This document shows, piece by piece, positions 25,495 through 32,557 of a stretch of 34,483 bases of DNA; the stretch's first letter is position 1; every line of letters starts with the position of its first letter. This DNA comes from Rhodocyclaceae bacterium (lineage in GTDB: Bacteria; Pseudomonadota; Gammaproteobacteria; Burkholderiales; Rhodocyclaceae): contig JANYAW010000369.1 of assembly GCA_025361105.1 (NCBI GenBank), forward strand, positions 1 through 34,483, read 5' to 3'. The translations under genes were made by a program, and so were the position numbers. Under the pieces are notes generated by a model. That model ran no database searches. It had not been told where the DNA came from and saw only the letters and a program-made list of their open reading frames with translations.

Positions 25495-25931
25495 TGCGAA
25501 TTAGTTTTTTGGTAGCGCTAATGCTGAGCAGCATCAGCGTATCAGCGCAGTATGCAATCCCGCAAATTGAATTGACTGCGGGCATGTATCGCATTGAAGC
25601 GGAAGTCGTCACCACGCCAGAGCAGCGCGCAACCGGCTTGATGCGTCGCACTGAAATGCCTCAACAACACGGCATGCTATTTGTGTTCCCGGAAGAAATG
25701 CGCCACTGCATGTGGATGAAAAATACACTGCTGCCACTCTCCGTAGCTTTCATTGACCGTAGTGGAAAAATTATCAACGTAGAAGAAATGCAACCGCAAA
25801 CCGAAAACAATCATTGCGCGAAAGCCGAAGCGCGCTATGCGCTGGAGATGAATTTGGGCTGGTTCAAAACACGCGGCTTAAGTCGCGGTGCGCAAATTGT
25901 TGGTGTGGAGAAAGCACCGGTTGCACGGTAG
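25491..25931 (+). CDS. DUF192 family exported protein
   Basis: This 146-residue protein has a signal peptide (about 1-19, ending SVSA) and a DUF192 domain with the motifs TPEQRATGLMRRTEMPQQHGMLFVF and CMWMKNTLLPLSVAFID. The ending ALEMNLGWFKTRGLSRGAQI is also typical. The molecular function of the family is unknown; bacterial members are periplasmic. The ATG overlaps the rluE-like stop by four bases, with GAGGAA upstream. A longer frame from 25287 overlaps the upstream gene and is not used. Confidence 0.9.
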   Translation: MMRISFLVALMLSSISVSAQYAIPQIELTAGMYRIEAEVVTTPEQRATGLMRRTEMPQQHGMLFVFPEEMRHCMWMKNTLLPLSVAFIDRSGKIINVEEMQPQTENNHCAKAEARYALEMNLGWFKTRGLSRGAQIVGVEKAPVAR

Positions 25932-25962
25932 TGATTGTGACGCTCGCAGTATGGAGGAATGG

Positions 25963-26328
25963 ATGGATCTCATCGTCAAAATTGCGTGGTTGAGTTTGGC
26001 TGCGGTGCATGCCATGCCTGCGGCAGTATTGTTCGTGCCAAGCATGACGCAGACGCTTTACGGCGTGGCCGCAGACGGGACGATTGGCGTGTTGCTGATC
26101 CATCGTGGCGCGTTGTTTTTGGCGCTACTCGTTGCGGCACTGTTCGCAATGTTTGATCCAGACGCGCGCAAAGTTATTTCATTGCTCATCGCAATCAGCG
26201 TCATAGGCTTTTTGCTGGTCTATGCGCGCGCTGGTAAGCCCGAAGGCGCGTTGCGAACTATTGCGATTGCTGACCTTGTCGCATTGCTACCCTTGGCGTT
26301 GGTATGTTTTGACGCATGGTGGAAGTAG
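25963..26328 (+). CDS. Small four-helix membrane protein of unknown function
   Basis: The 121-residue protein is mostly hydrophobic, with about four membrane helices (near 5-25, 42-60, 68-85 and 98-116). GGAGGA at 25953-25958 supports the ATG at 25963 (MDLIVKIAWLSLAAVHAMPA); a start at 25951 is possible. I recognise no catalytic motif. It follows the DUF192 gene by 31 bp and is the last gene before a repeat-rich convergent gap. Confidence 0.75.
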   Translation: MDLIVKIAWLSLAAVHAMPAAVLFVPSMTQTLYGVAADGTIGVLLIHRGALFLALLVAALFAMFDPDARKVISLLIAISVIGFLLVYARAGKPEGALRTIAIADLVALLPLALVCFDAWWK

Positions 26329-26342
26329 GGAGTCACGGTGAT

Positions 26343-26373
26343 ATTTAACAGCGTGTCGCCAGCACCAACTGGC
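26343..26373 (+). repeat. Dispersed repeat copy 5
   Basis: ATTTAACAGCGTGTCGCC then AGCACCAACTGGC: two changes from copy 1 in 31 bases. It begins 15 bp after the stop of the small membrane protein and directly precedes the DUF1854 gene fossil. Confidence 0.92.
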
Positions 26374-26383
26374 GATTTTGGCC

Positions 26384-26440
26384 TTACAGGAATCGATCCA
26401 ACAATCGCCGACTGGTCTTATCCAGCGCTGATACGTCGGC
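26384..26440 (-). pseudogene. Fossil of a DUF1854 gene 3' end
   Basis: Read on the minus strand, 18 codons and a stop give ADVSALDKTSRRLLDRFL. The intact DUF1854 gene ends ADVLALDKTSRRLLDRFL. Seventeen of eighteen residues agree, but 12 of 57 bases differ, almost all silent, and the stop codon differs (TAA versus TAG). Upstream codons do not match. It lies between repeat copies 5 and 6. This looks like the tail of a once-functional homologue rather than a recently decayed duplicate of the neighbour. Confidence 0.8.
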
Positions 26441-26496
26441 AGAGGAATTTAAGAATTTAAGGGGTCGCACTAAGTTGAGGCGACCGGCATCACCCC

Positions 26497-26527
26497 GTCA
26501 GTTGGTGCTAGCCACACGCCGTCAAAT
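26497..26527 (-). repeat. Dispersed repeat copy 6
   Basis: This inverted and more diverged copy reads GTCAGTTGGTGCTAGCCACACG on from 26497. It forms, with copy 5, a 185-bp unit with inverted ends enclosing the DUF1854 fossil and a small hairpin (GGTCGC/GCGACC, 26463-26485). The remaining 26528-26614 shows no feature. Confidence 0.85.
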
Positions 26528-26614
26528 CCTTTGCAATCAATCAATGGCGCGAAGCTAAGGCAGATCGTCATTTCCTCACACCCGCAATTCCTCATTTCGC
26601 CGAAACACAGCCGC

Positions 26615-27232
26615 TCATTTCTGTTTGGTATAGAAATAATCGTAAGCAACACTCCAGCTTTTGCCGCCGTCGGCTGAGCGTTCAGAGTACTGCCTGACCT
26701 GACCTTGTGCAGTAACGCTGAGGGTCATTTTCCGCAATATCACTTTCCCATCACGCAAATGGGTCTCGCCTTCAAGGCGCATTGCGCCTTCATGCAAATC
26801 GCCGCTGAACTCGCTGACCGTACCGACTCGGTCAACCCACGTCTGGCGCCATTTGTACAGGGTAGCATCAAAAAAATTGATGCTCTTTCCTGTGTAGCCG
26901 TCCGGCTCAAAATAGCTTTCCAGAATTGAGCAGCTACCGGGCAGGCGTTCAATTTTGCTCTCGGCGATTTTCCGACCGTGGTCATAGACATCCCAGTTAC
27001 CGAGCCAGAAGTCGAGTTGCCGTTGCTCCACCGCCTTGTTGTCGCACGAGCTGTCCATGTCTAGCGCGGGGGTCTGCGTCGCTGATTGGCTATAGGCAGG
27101 GAATGCGAAGTTCAGACATAAGCCGAGCAGTCCGCGCATGACAAGCTGAATCATCCATTTTGGCAAACCAAACTGTGCGGAGAAAAGAACAATAGATTGC
27201 GGCGGCGATTGCAGCAACAGCATGTTTTTCAA
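26615..27232 (-). CDS. Exported lipocalin-like (DUF1579-type) protein of unknown function
   Basis: The 205-residue protein has a hydrophobic segment (about 27-48, ending AYSQS) that would serve as a signal peptide, then a domain starting RQLDFWLGNWDVYDHGRKIAESKIERLPGSC. The FWLGxWDV opening and repeated beta-strand pattern are typical of DUF1579-like beta-barrel proteins. AAGGAG with good spacing supports TTG 27232 as start; ATG 27154 would place the signal at the N-terminus and is an alternative. It lies alone between the repeat-rich gap and the cyanophycin locus, and is flanked by two related repeat-plus-DUF1854-tail segments, so it may be an insertion. Confidence 0.75.
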   Translation of the reverse strand: MKNMLLLQSPPQSIVLFSAQFGLPKWMIQLVMRGLLGLCLNFAFPAYSQSATQTPALDMDSSCDNKAVEQRQLDFWLGNWDVYDHGRKIAESKIERLPGSCSILESYFEPDGYTGKSINFFDATLYKWRQTWVDRVGTVSEFSGDLHEGAMRLEGETHLRDGKVILRKMTLSVTAQGQVRQYSERSADGGKSWSVAYDYFYTKQK

Positions 27233-27300
27233 TTTGCGCTCCTTAAAATTTCACCCTAGTGTGATCGTTGTCAAATTCATCCGTTGATATCTTGTGGTGA

Positions 27301-27331
27301 ATTCGACGGCGTGTCACCAGCACCAACTGGT
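27301..27331 (+). repeat. Dispersed repeat copy 7
   Basis: The core is exact apart from the final base (TGGT for TGGC), with GAC for AAC at the start. It lies 27 bp downstream of the DUF1854 stop and about 70 bp upstream of the exported protein start. The same repeat-then-DUF1854-tail order occurs at copy 5. Confidence 0.92.
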
Positions 27332-27358
27332 GAAGCTGAGCTTGGACGAATTCCGCCG

Positions 27359-27847
27359 CTACAAAAACCGATCCAATAATCGTCGACTGGTTTTGTCCAG
27401 CGCCAATACATCAGCAATCAAAAACTGTATTGAATGGCTATCGGCAACCAAAAGTGAATGCTTGCCCAGATGTCGTATGTCTTCTTCGCCACGCAGGACA
27501 AATGAGGTTTCGCCGCGATCGGTGTCGACTGTCCATGTGCTGGGTGTAGCGAAACTTGAGACGCGTTTTAGACGCGTGATGGTTGGCATAAATTCACGTG
27601 CGGCCAATTCGCTGGTCACTAGATCGCGCAAGTCGGCGGGGAGATCGGCGAGGCTTTCTATCCAAGCCAATTCTTCGCCGTTGATGGCGACGACTGAAAT
27701 GCCTTCATTCGGCGCAGCCACTGGGAAGGCGCGCACCGGTGAGACACCTTCGTGCGACACGCCATGCACATCGGTCAAAACCAAGCGTCCAAAAGTGTTT
27801 CGCCGAAATTGAAAGTTAACGCGTTGAAAGTTATTTATTTCAGCCAT
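27359..27847 (-). CDS. Cyanophycin-associated DUF1854 protein
   Basis: This 162-residue protein has the DUF1854 pattern: RNTFGRLVLTDVHGVSHEGVSPVRAFP, then GISVVAINGEELAWI, and the ending ALDKTSRRLLDRFL. No signal peptide or membrane helix is seen, so it is cytoplasmic. Its function is unknown. Family members regularly sit beside an ABC transporter and cyanophycin synthetases in Betaproteobacteria, as here. Its start overlaps the transporter stop by 8 bp, which suggests coupled translation and a partnership. Confidence 0.88.
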   Translation of the reverse strand: MAEINNFQRVNFQFRRNTFGRLVLTDVHGVSHEGVSPVRAFPVAAPNEGISVVAINGEELAWIESLADLPADLRDLVTSELAAREFMPTITRLKRVSSFATPSTWTVDTDRGETSFVLRGEEDIRHLGKHSLLVADSHSIQFLIADVLALDKTSRRLLDRFL

Positions 27848-30149
27848 GAGTTTTCGCTCCCGCCAAAGCCACGCCGCCGGGCGGCAACACTGGATTGCCG
27901 TCGACGTTGCGCGCTTGCGCTTCGTAGAGCCGGTAATACGCGCCTTGCCGCGCCATCAGCTCGTCGTGGCCACCAACTTCCACTATTTCACCTCTGTCCA
28001 TCACCACCAGCCGGTCGGCCTTATGCAATGTGGAAAGTCTGTGCGCAATCGCAATGGTGGTGCGACCAGCGACCAAGTTGTCGAGCGCTTTTTGGATCTC
28101 TTTTTCTGTTTCGCTGTCGACGCTGGAGGTTGCTTCATCCAAAATCAAAATCCGTGGATTGATCAGCAGTGCGCGGGCGATAGAAATGCGTTGTCGTTCG
28201 CCACCTGACAAACCCTGGCCACGTTCGCCGACTAGCGAGTCGTAGCCCATCGGCAAGCGCAAAATAAATTCGTGGGCGTGTGCGGCGCGTGCAGCGGCGA
28301 TGATTTCCTGCCGCGTAGCCTCGGGTTTGCCGTAGGCGATGTTCTCGGCAATTGAGCCGAAAAACAAAAACGGTTCTTGCAGAACCAGTCCGATATGCCG
28401 ACGGTAATCGGCAACCGGAAACGAGCGCACATCAACGCCATCGACACGAATTGCGCCGTCGGTCACGTCATAAAAACGGCAAATCAAATTGACTAAAGTG
28501 CTCTTACCCGAACCGCTGTGACCAACCAGACCGATCATTTCGCCAGGTTGAATATGCAGCGACAAATTACGCACCACCGAGCGGTTGCCATAACGAAAGC
28601 CAATGTCGTGAAGCGTGATTTCGCCGCGCACAGTTTCGACGTGAATCGGATTGGTCGGCTCGGGCACATTAGAAACATGATCGAGAATATCGAAGATGCG
28701 CTTGGCACCAGCGGCGGCTTTTTGTGTCACCGAAACAATGCGGCTCATCGAATCCAGGCGTGAATAAAAACGCCCGATGTAGGCGAGAAAAGCGGTCAGC
28801 ACGCCGACGGTGATTTCATGTTGCGAGACTTGCCAAATGCCGAAGGTCCAGACTACCAACAAGCCGATTTCGGTAAGCAGCGAAACCGTGGGCGAGAACA
28901 GTGACCAAGTTTTATTCAGCTTGTCATTGACCAATAAATTATGTCGATTGGCTTCGCGAAATCGTTGTGCTTCGCGCTTTTCTTGGGCGAAAGCTTTGAC
29001 TACGCGGATGCCGGGGATGGTGTCGGCCAGGACATTGGTCACTTCGCCCCAAACGCGATCAATTTTTTCAAATCCGGTACGTAATTTGTCGCGTACCAAA
29101 TGAATCATCCACGCGATGAATGGCAAGGGAATCAAAGTCACCAGAGCCAACCACGGATTGATCGAAAACAAAATCACGGCGGTCAAAAATATCATCAGTA
29201 CGTCGGATGCGAAATCCAGCGCGTGCAGTGACAAAAACACGCAGATGCGATCGGTCTCCGAGCCGATGCGGGTCATCAAATCACCGGTGCGTTTGCCACC
29301 GAAATATTCCAGCGACAGCTGCAACAAATGCTCGTAAGTCGTGGTGCGCAAATCCGCGCCGATGCGCTCGGATACCAGCGCCAAAATATAAGTCTTGGCC
29401 CAGCCCAAGCCCCATGAAATCAGCGCGGCAGCCAGCAGCCCGAGCATATATCCGGCGACGGTCATCGGGTCGATATGTGCGCCGTTTTGAAACGGGATCA
29501 ACACTTCGTCCATCAACGGCATCGCCAAATACGGCGGGATTAAAGTCGCGGCGGTGGAGCCGAGCATCAACAAAAATCCGGCCAGCAATTGGCCTTGATA
29601 CGGCTTGGCAAATCGCCACAAACGGAACAAGGTCCATGTTGATGGCGGCTTGTAAATTTCGCGCGTGCAAATTGAGCATTCATCGCTGCCGGACTCCAAC
29701 GGCGTTTTGCATTTTGGGCAAATGTCGTCGGCATCGCGCACTGGTGGATTACCGCTGGTTTTGGCGGTCAGCAAAATATTGAATTCGCGAATCACGCGCA
29801 ACGCGGCGAGATTGTGCCCCAAGGTATAGCGCCAACTGGCAAGGCGGGCATGCGGGCTGAGTAATTCCAAAGTACCCACGCCGGCGTAATCAAAATGCTT
29901 GAGTGCCATGCCCGATTGCATAGGCCAGCGCGACCATGTCGCTGCGCCAGGTGATTTGGCGATGAGGCAATCTTGCGTCAGTGCAATCAGACCTGAGCGA
30001 AAATTCAGCGTCGCGTCGAGGTCGACTTCGACCCAATCGAGTATCGCATCGCCGGGCAACAGTTGCGCGGTGATTTCAACTTGCCAATGCTCGGGCAAAT
30101 CAACAAGGCCACTAGGAGGAGGGGATGTTTGGTCGGTTGAAGGAGTCAT
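27840..30149 (-). CDS. Cyanophycin-associated ABC transporter (fused membrane and ATPase domains)
   Basis: The 769-residue half-transporter has an unusual N-terminal part. It opens with a soluble beta-rich region (about 18-130) and continues with a four-cysteine zinc ribbon (C144, C147, C158, C161). A type-1 exporter membrane domain follows (about 180-485, six helices), then an ATPase domain with Walker A GHSGSGKST (543-551), Q591, signature LSGGERQR (647-654), Walker B ILILDE (667-672) and H703. It should act as a homodimer in the inner membrane. Its substrate is unknown. Location next to the cyanophycin synthetases and coupling to the DUF1854 gene suggest a role in polymer metabolism, perhaps peptide or amino acid movement, but this is inferred. 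Confidence 0.9.
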   Translation of the reverse strand: MTPSTDQTSPPPSGLVDLPEHWQVEITAQLLPGDAILDWVEVDLDATLNFRSGLIALTQDCLIAKSPGAATWSRWPMQSGMALKHFDYAGVGTLELLSPHARLASWRYTLGHNLAALRVIREFNILLTAKTSGNPPVRDADDICPKCKTPLESGSDECSICTREIYKPPSTWTLFRLWRFAKPYQGQLLAGFLLMLGSTAATLIPPYLAMPLMDEVLIPFQNGAHIDPMTVAGYMLGLLAAALISWGLGWAKTYILALVSERIGADLRTTTYEHLLQLSLEYFGGKRTGDLMTRIGSETDRICVFLSLHALDFASDVLMIFLTAVILFSINPWLALVTLIPLPFIAWMIHLVRDKLRTGFEKIDRVWGEVTNVLADTIPGIRVVKAFAQEKREAQRFREANRHNLLVNDKLNKTWSLFSPTVSLLTEIGLLVVWTFGIWQVSQHEITVGVLTAFLAYIGRFYSRLDSMSRIVSVTQKAAAGAKRIFDILDHVSNVPEPTNPIHVETVRGEITLHDIGFRYGNRSVVRNLSLHIQPGEMIGLVGHSGSGKSTLVNLICRFYDVTDGAIRVDGVDVRSFPVADYRRHIGLVLQEPFLFFGSIAENIAYGKPEATRQEIIAAARAAHAHEFILRLPMGYDSLVGERGQGLSGGERQRISIARALLINPRILILDEATSSVDSETEKEIQKALDNLVAGRTTIAIAHRLSTLHKADRLVVMDRGEIVEVGGHDELMARQGAYYRLYEAQARNVDGNPVLPPGGVALAGAKTHG

Positions 30150-30331
30150 AGCAGAGAGAATAAGCCATGCGCCATCGAAAATGGTAGCGAAAATACTTGC
30201 GGGATTAAGGTAATCTGACAGGCGTGATGAGGGTTATTGGCGAAGCATTGATGGATGGATTCAGCAAAACGCCACAGGCTGCCATTCAACAAGAAAACTT
30301 TGAAAAGGCGTTGAAACTGCGAACGCGCACC

Positions 30332-32515
30332 ATGACAAACAAAAATATCAAACTTTTGCGCGTTACGCATCTGCGTGGCCCGAACATTTGGACTTACCGG
30401 CCGACGCTGGAAGCTTGGGTCGACATCGGCGAGCTTGAAGATTTTCCATCCAACAAAATTGACGGGTTTTATGAGCGACTCGATGCCGCCTTACCCGGCT
30501 TGATTGAGCATCGCTGCGGAGTTTATGAGCGTGGTGGATTTATGCAGCGCGTGCGCGAAGGCACTTGGTCGGCGCACATTCTTGAGCACGTCGTGATTGA
30601 ATTGCAAAACCTCGCTGGTATGCAAACGGGGTTTGGTCAAACCCGCGAAACGCCCGCGCGAGGCGTGTACAAAATGGCGGTGCGCGCGCGCGATGAAACG
30701 GTCGGGCGGGCGGCGATTGATGCAGGAAAAAATTTGTTGGTTGCGTTGATTAACGATCAAGCGTTTGATGTTAAAGCGGCGATTGCCGAGCTCAAGGATT
30801 TAGTCGAAAGCTACTGCTTGGGGCCATCCACCGCATGCATCGTGAATGCCGCTACCACGCGGCGAATTCCGGCGATGCGTTTGAACGACGGTAACTTGGT
30901 GCAGCTGGGCCACGGCAAAAAACAGCGCCGGATTTGGACTGCCGAGACCGACCAAACCAGTGCGATTGCCGAGAGCGTTTCGAGCGATAAAGATTTGACC
31001 AAGTCACTACTCGTCGCCTGCGGTGTGCCAGTGCCGGAGGGGCAAGTGGTTGATACGCCGGAGGCTGCGTGGGAGGCTGCGCAGGACATTGGTTTGCCAG
31101 TGGTGGTGAAGCCGACCGATGGCAATCATGGCCGGGGGATTTCAATTGAACTAACGACACAAGCCGAAGTCGAAGCCGCATTTCCGTTCGCGCAGCGTCA
31201 TGGCAGCGAAGTGATGGTCGAGAAATTTATTGCGGGTAACGAACATCGCTTACTCGTCGTTGCAGGCAAAGTGGTTGCTGCTTCGCGTGGCGAGAGCGCG
31301 TGGGTAGTTGGCAATGGGGTGAATACGGTTTATGACTTGGTCGAAGATCAGATCAATGCCGATCCACGACGCGGTAGCGGAGAAGATTTCCCGCTGGCAG
31401 AGGTCGGCATCGTCAACAGCCCGTCGATACGCCAAGACCTGGCGCGACAAGGTTTGGAGCCGGATTCGATTCCTGAAAATGGTCGCCGTGTGTTGATTCA
31501 ACGCAACGGCAATGTGGCGTTTGAATGCAGCGAATTTGTGCACCCCGAAGTGGCTGCCGTAGTGGGCTTGGCGGCACGGATTGTTGGCTTGGACATTGCC
31601 GGAATTGATGTCGTCGCGCAGGATATTTCACGTCCGTTGGCTGAGCAAGGTGGGGCAGTAGTCGAGGTGAATGCCGGGCCAGGATTATTGATGCATTTGA
31701 AGCCCGCCAGCGGCACGCCGCAGCCGGTGGGCGAGGCGATTGTGGCGCACTTGTTCCCGGATGCGAGTAACGGTCGGATTCCCATTGTGGGGATTAGTGG
31801 CACTGGTGGAAGCAATGCAAATGACAACAACGCGCACATCGCCCGTCTCGTGCATTGGTTGATGGACTTCGCTGGTTATCACGCGGGCTTGGCCTGCGCA
31901 GACGGATTGTTCCTTGGCCGGCGTCGGGTAGACGCGCGCAACTCGGTTAATTTTGATGCTGGTCAGCGCGTGTTGATTAACCGTTCGGTCGACGCTGCAG
32001 TATTTGAAACCACTGTAGAAAGCATATTGCGCGAAGGCTTGCCGTATGACAAATGTCAGGTCGGCGTGGTCACCGACGTAGGTGAAGCGGATGATTTCAG
32101 CGAGTTTTATATGAACCACGACGATCATGTCTACAAAGTGCTGCGCACGCAAGTCGATGTGGTGCTGGCCACCGGAATTGCGGTGCTTAACGCTGCCGAT
32201 GCGCAAGTCGTCGAGATGGCCGAGTTGTGCGATGGCGAGGTGATTTTCTACGGTGTGCGGTCCAACGAGGTTATTGCGGCACATTTACAAAGCGGCGCGC
32301 GCGCGGTGGTTTTACAAGCGCAACAAGCGGCATTGTGCAAAGGCGATGAACCTGCACGCTTGGTCAATATCGCTACCCCGTTGCTGGCCGACGAAGGACG
32401 GAAATCCAGCGTCGCAGCGGCCATCGCGGTGGCGTGGGGGCTGGGAATTTCCGCCGAATTGATTGCGGCAGGCTTGGAAAATTTTACTACCGACGCGCCA
32501 ACGTTTAACGCATAG
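30332..32515 (+). CDS. Cyanophycin synthetase homologue with degenerate Mur-ligase domain (CphA'-type)
   Basis: The 727-residue protein resembles CphA, which builds multi-L-arginyl-poly-L-aspartate. The N-domain is well conserved (LRGPNIWTYRP, VEHRCG, and HILEHVVIELQ with H82, E85, H86), and the ATP-grasp loop is DGNHGRG (263-269). Other conserved sites are changed. The LSTGG motif is replaced by NVAFEC (394-399), and the arginine of NAAPGxRMH is lost (NAGPGLLMH, 447-455). The Mur P-loop GTNGKTT reads GTGGSNA (490-496), and the protein stops where the last Mur lobe would begin. The full polymerase activity is therefore unlikely; primer processing, CphA2-like or regulatory roles are possible. 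The start is set by family length; GTG 30224 or ATG 30227 are in frame. It is divergent from the transporter and 42 bp upstream of cphA. Confidence 0.88.
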   Translation: MTNKNIKLLRVTHLRGPNIWTYRPTLEAWVDIGELEDFPSNKIDGFYERLDAALPGLIEHRCGVYERGGFMQRVREGTWSAHILEHVVIELQNLAGMQTGFGQTRETPARGVYKMAVRARDETVGRAAIDAGKNLLVALINDQAFDVKAAIAELKDLVESYCLGPSTACIVNAATTRRIPAMRLNDGNLVQLGHGKKQRRIWTAETDQTSAIAESVSSDKDLTKSLLVACGVPVPEGQVVDTPEAAWEAAQDIGLPVVVKPTDGNHGRGISIELTTQAEVEAAFPFAQRHGSEVMVEKFIAGNEHRLLVVAGKVVAASRGESAWVVGNGVNTVYDLVEDQINADPRRGSGEDFPLAEVGIVNSPSIRQDLARQGLEPDSIPENGRRVLIQRNGNVAFECSEFVHPEVAAVVGLAARIVGLDIAGIDVVAQDISRPLAEQGGAVVEVNAGPGLLMHLKPASGTPQPVGEAIVAHLFPDASNGRIPIVGISGTGGSNANDNNAHIARLVHWLMDFAGYHAGLACADGLFLGRRRVDARNSVNFDAGQRVLINRSVDAAVFETTVESILREGLPYDKCQVGVVTDVGEADDFSEFYMNHDDHVYKVLRTQVDVVLATGIAVLNAADAQVVEMAELCDGEVIFYGVRSNEVIAAHLQSGARAVVLQAQQAALCKGDEPARLVNIATPLLADEGRKSSVAAAIAVAWGLGISAELIAAGLENFTTDAPTFNA

Positions 32516-32557
32516 TTCAGCGCATAAGCATTGCTCAACAAATAGGAAAACTGTCTC

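Noticed and set aside
26470-26652. Open frame on the minus strand over repeat copy 6
   Set aside because: It has no recognisable domain, overlaps the start of the fossil-bearing gap and the 3' end of the exported-protein gene, and partly consists of repeat sequence.
29825-29840. GCGCCAACTGGCAAGG in the ABC transporter gene
   Set aside because: It shares only CCAACTGGC with the repeat and encodes part of the soluble N-domain; not counted as a copy.
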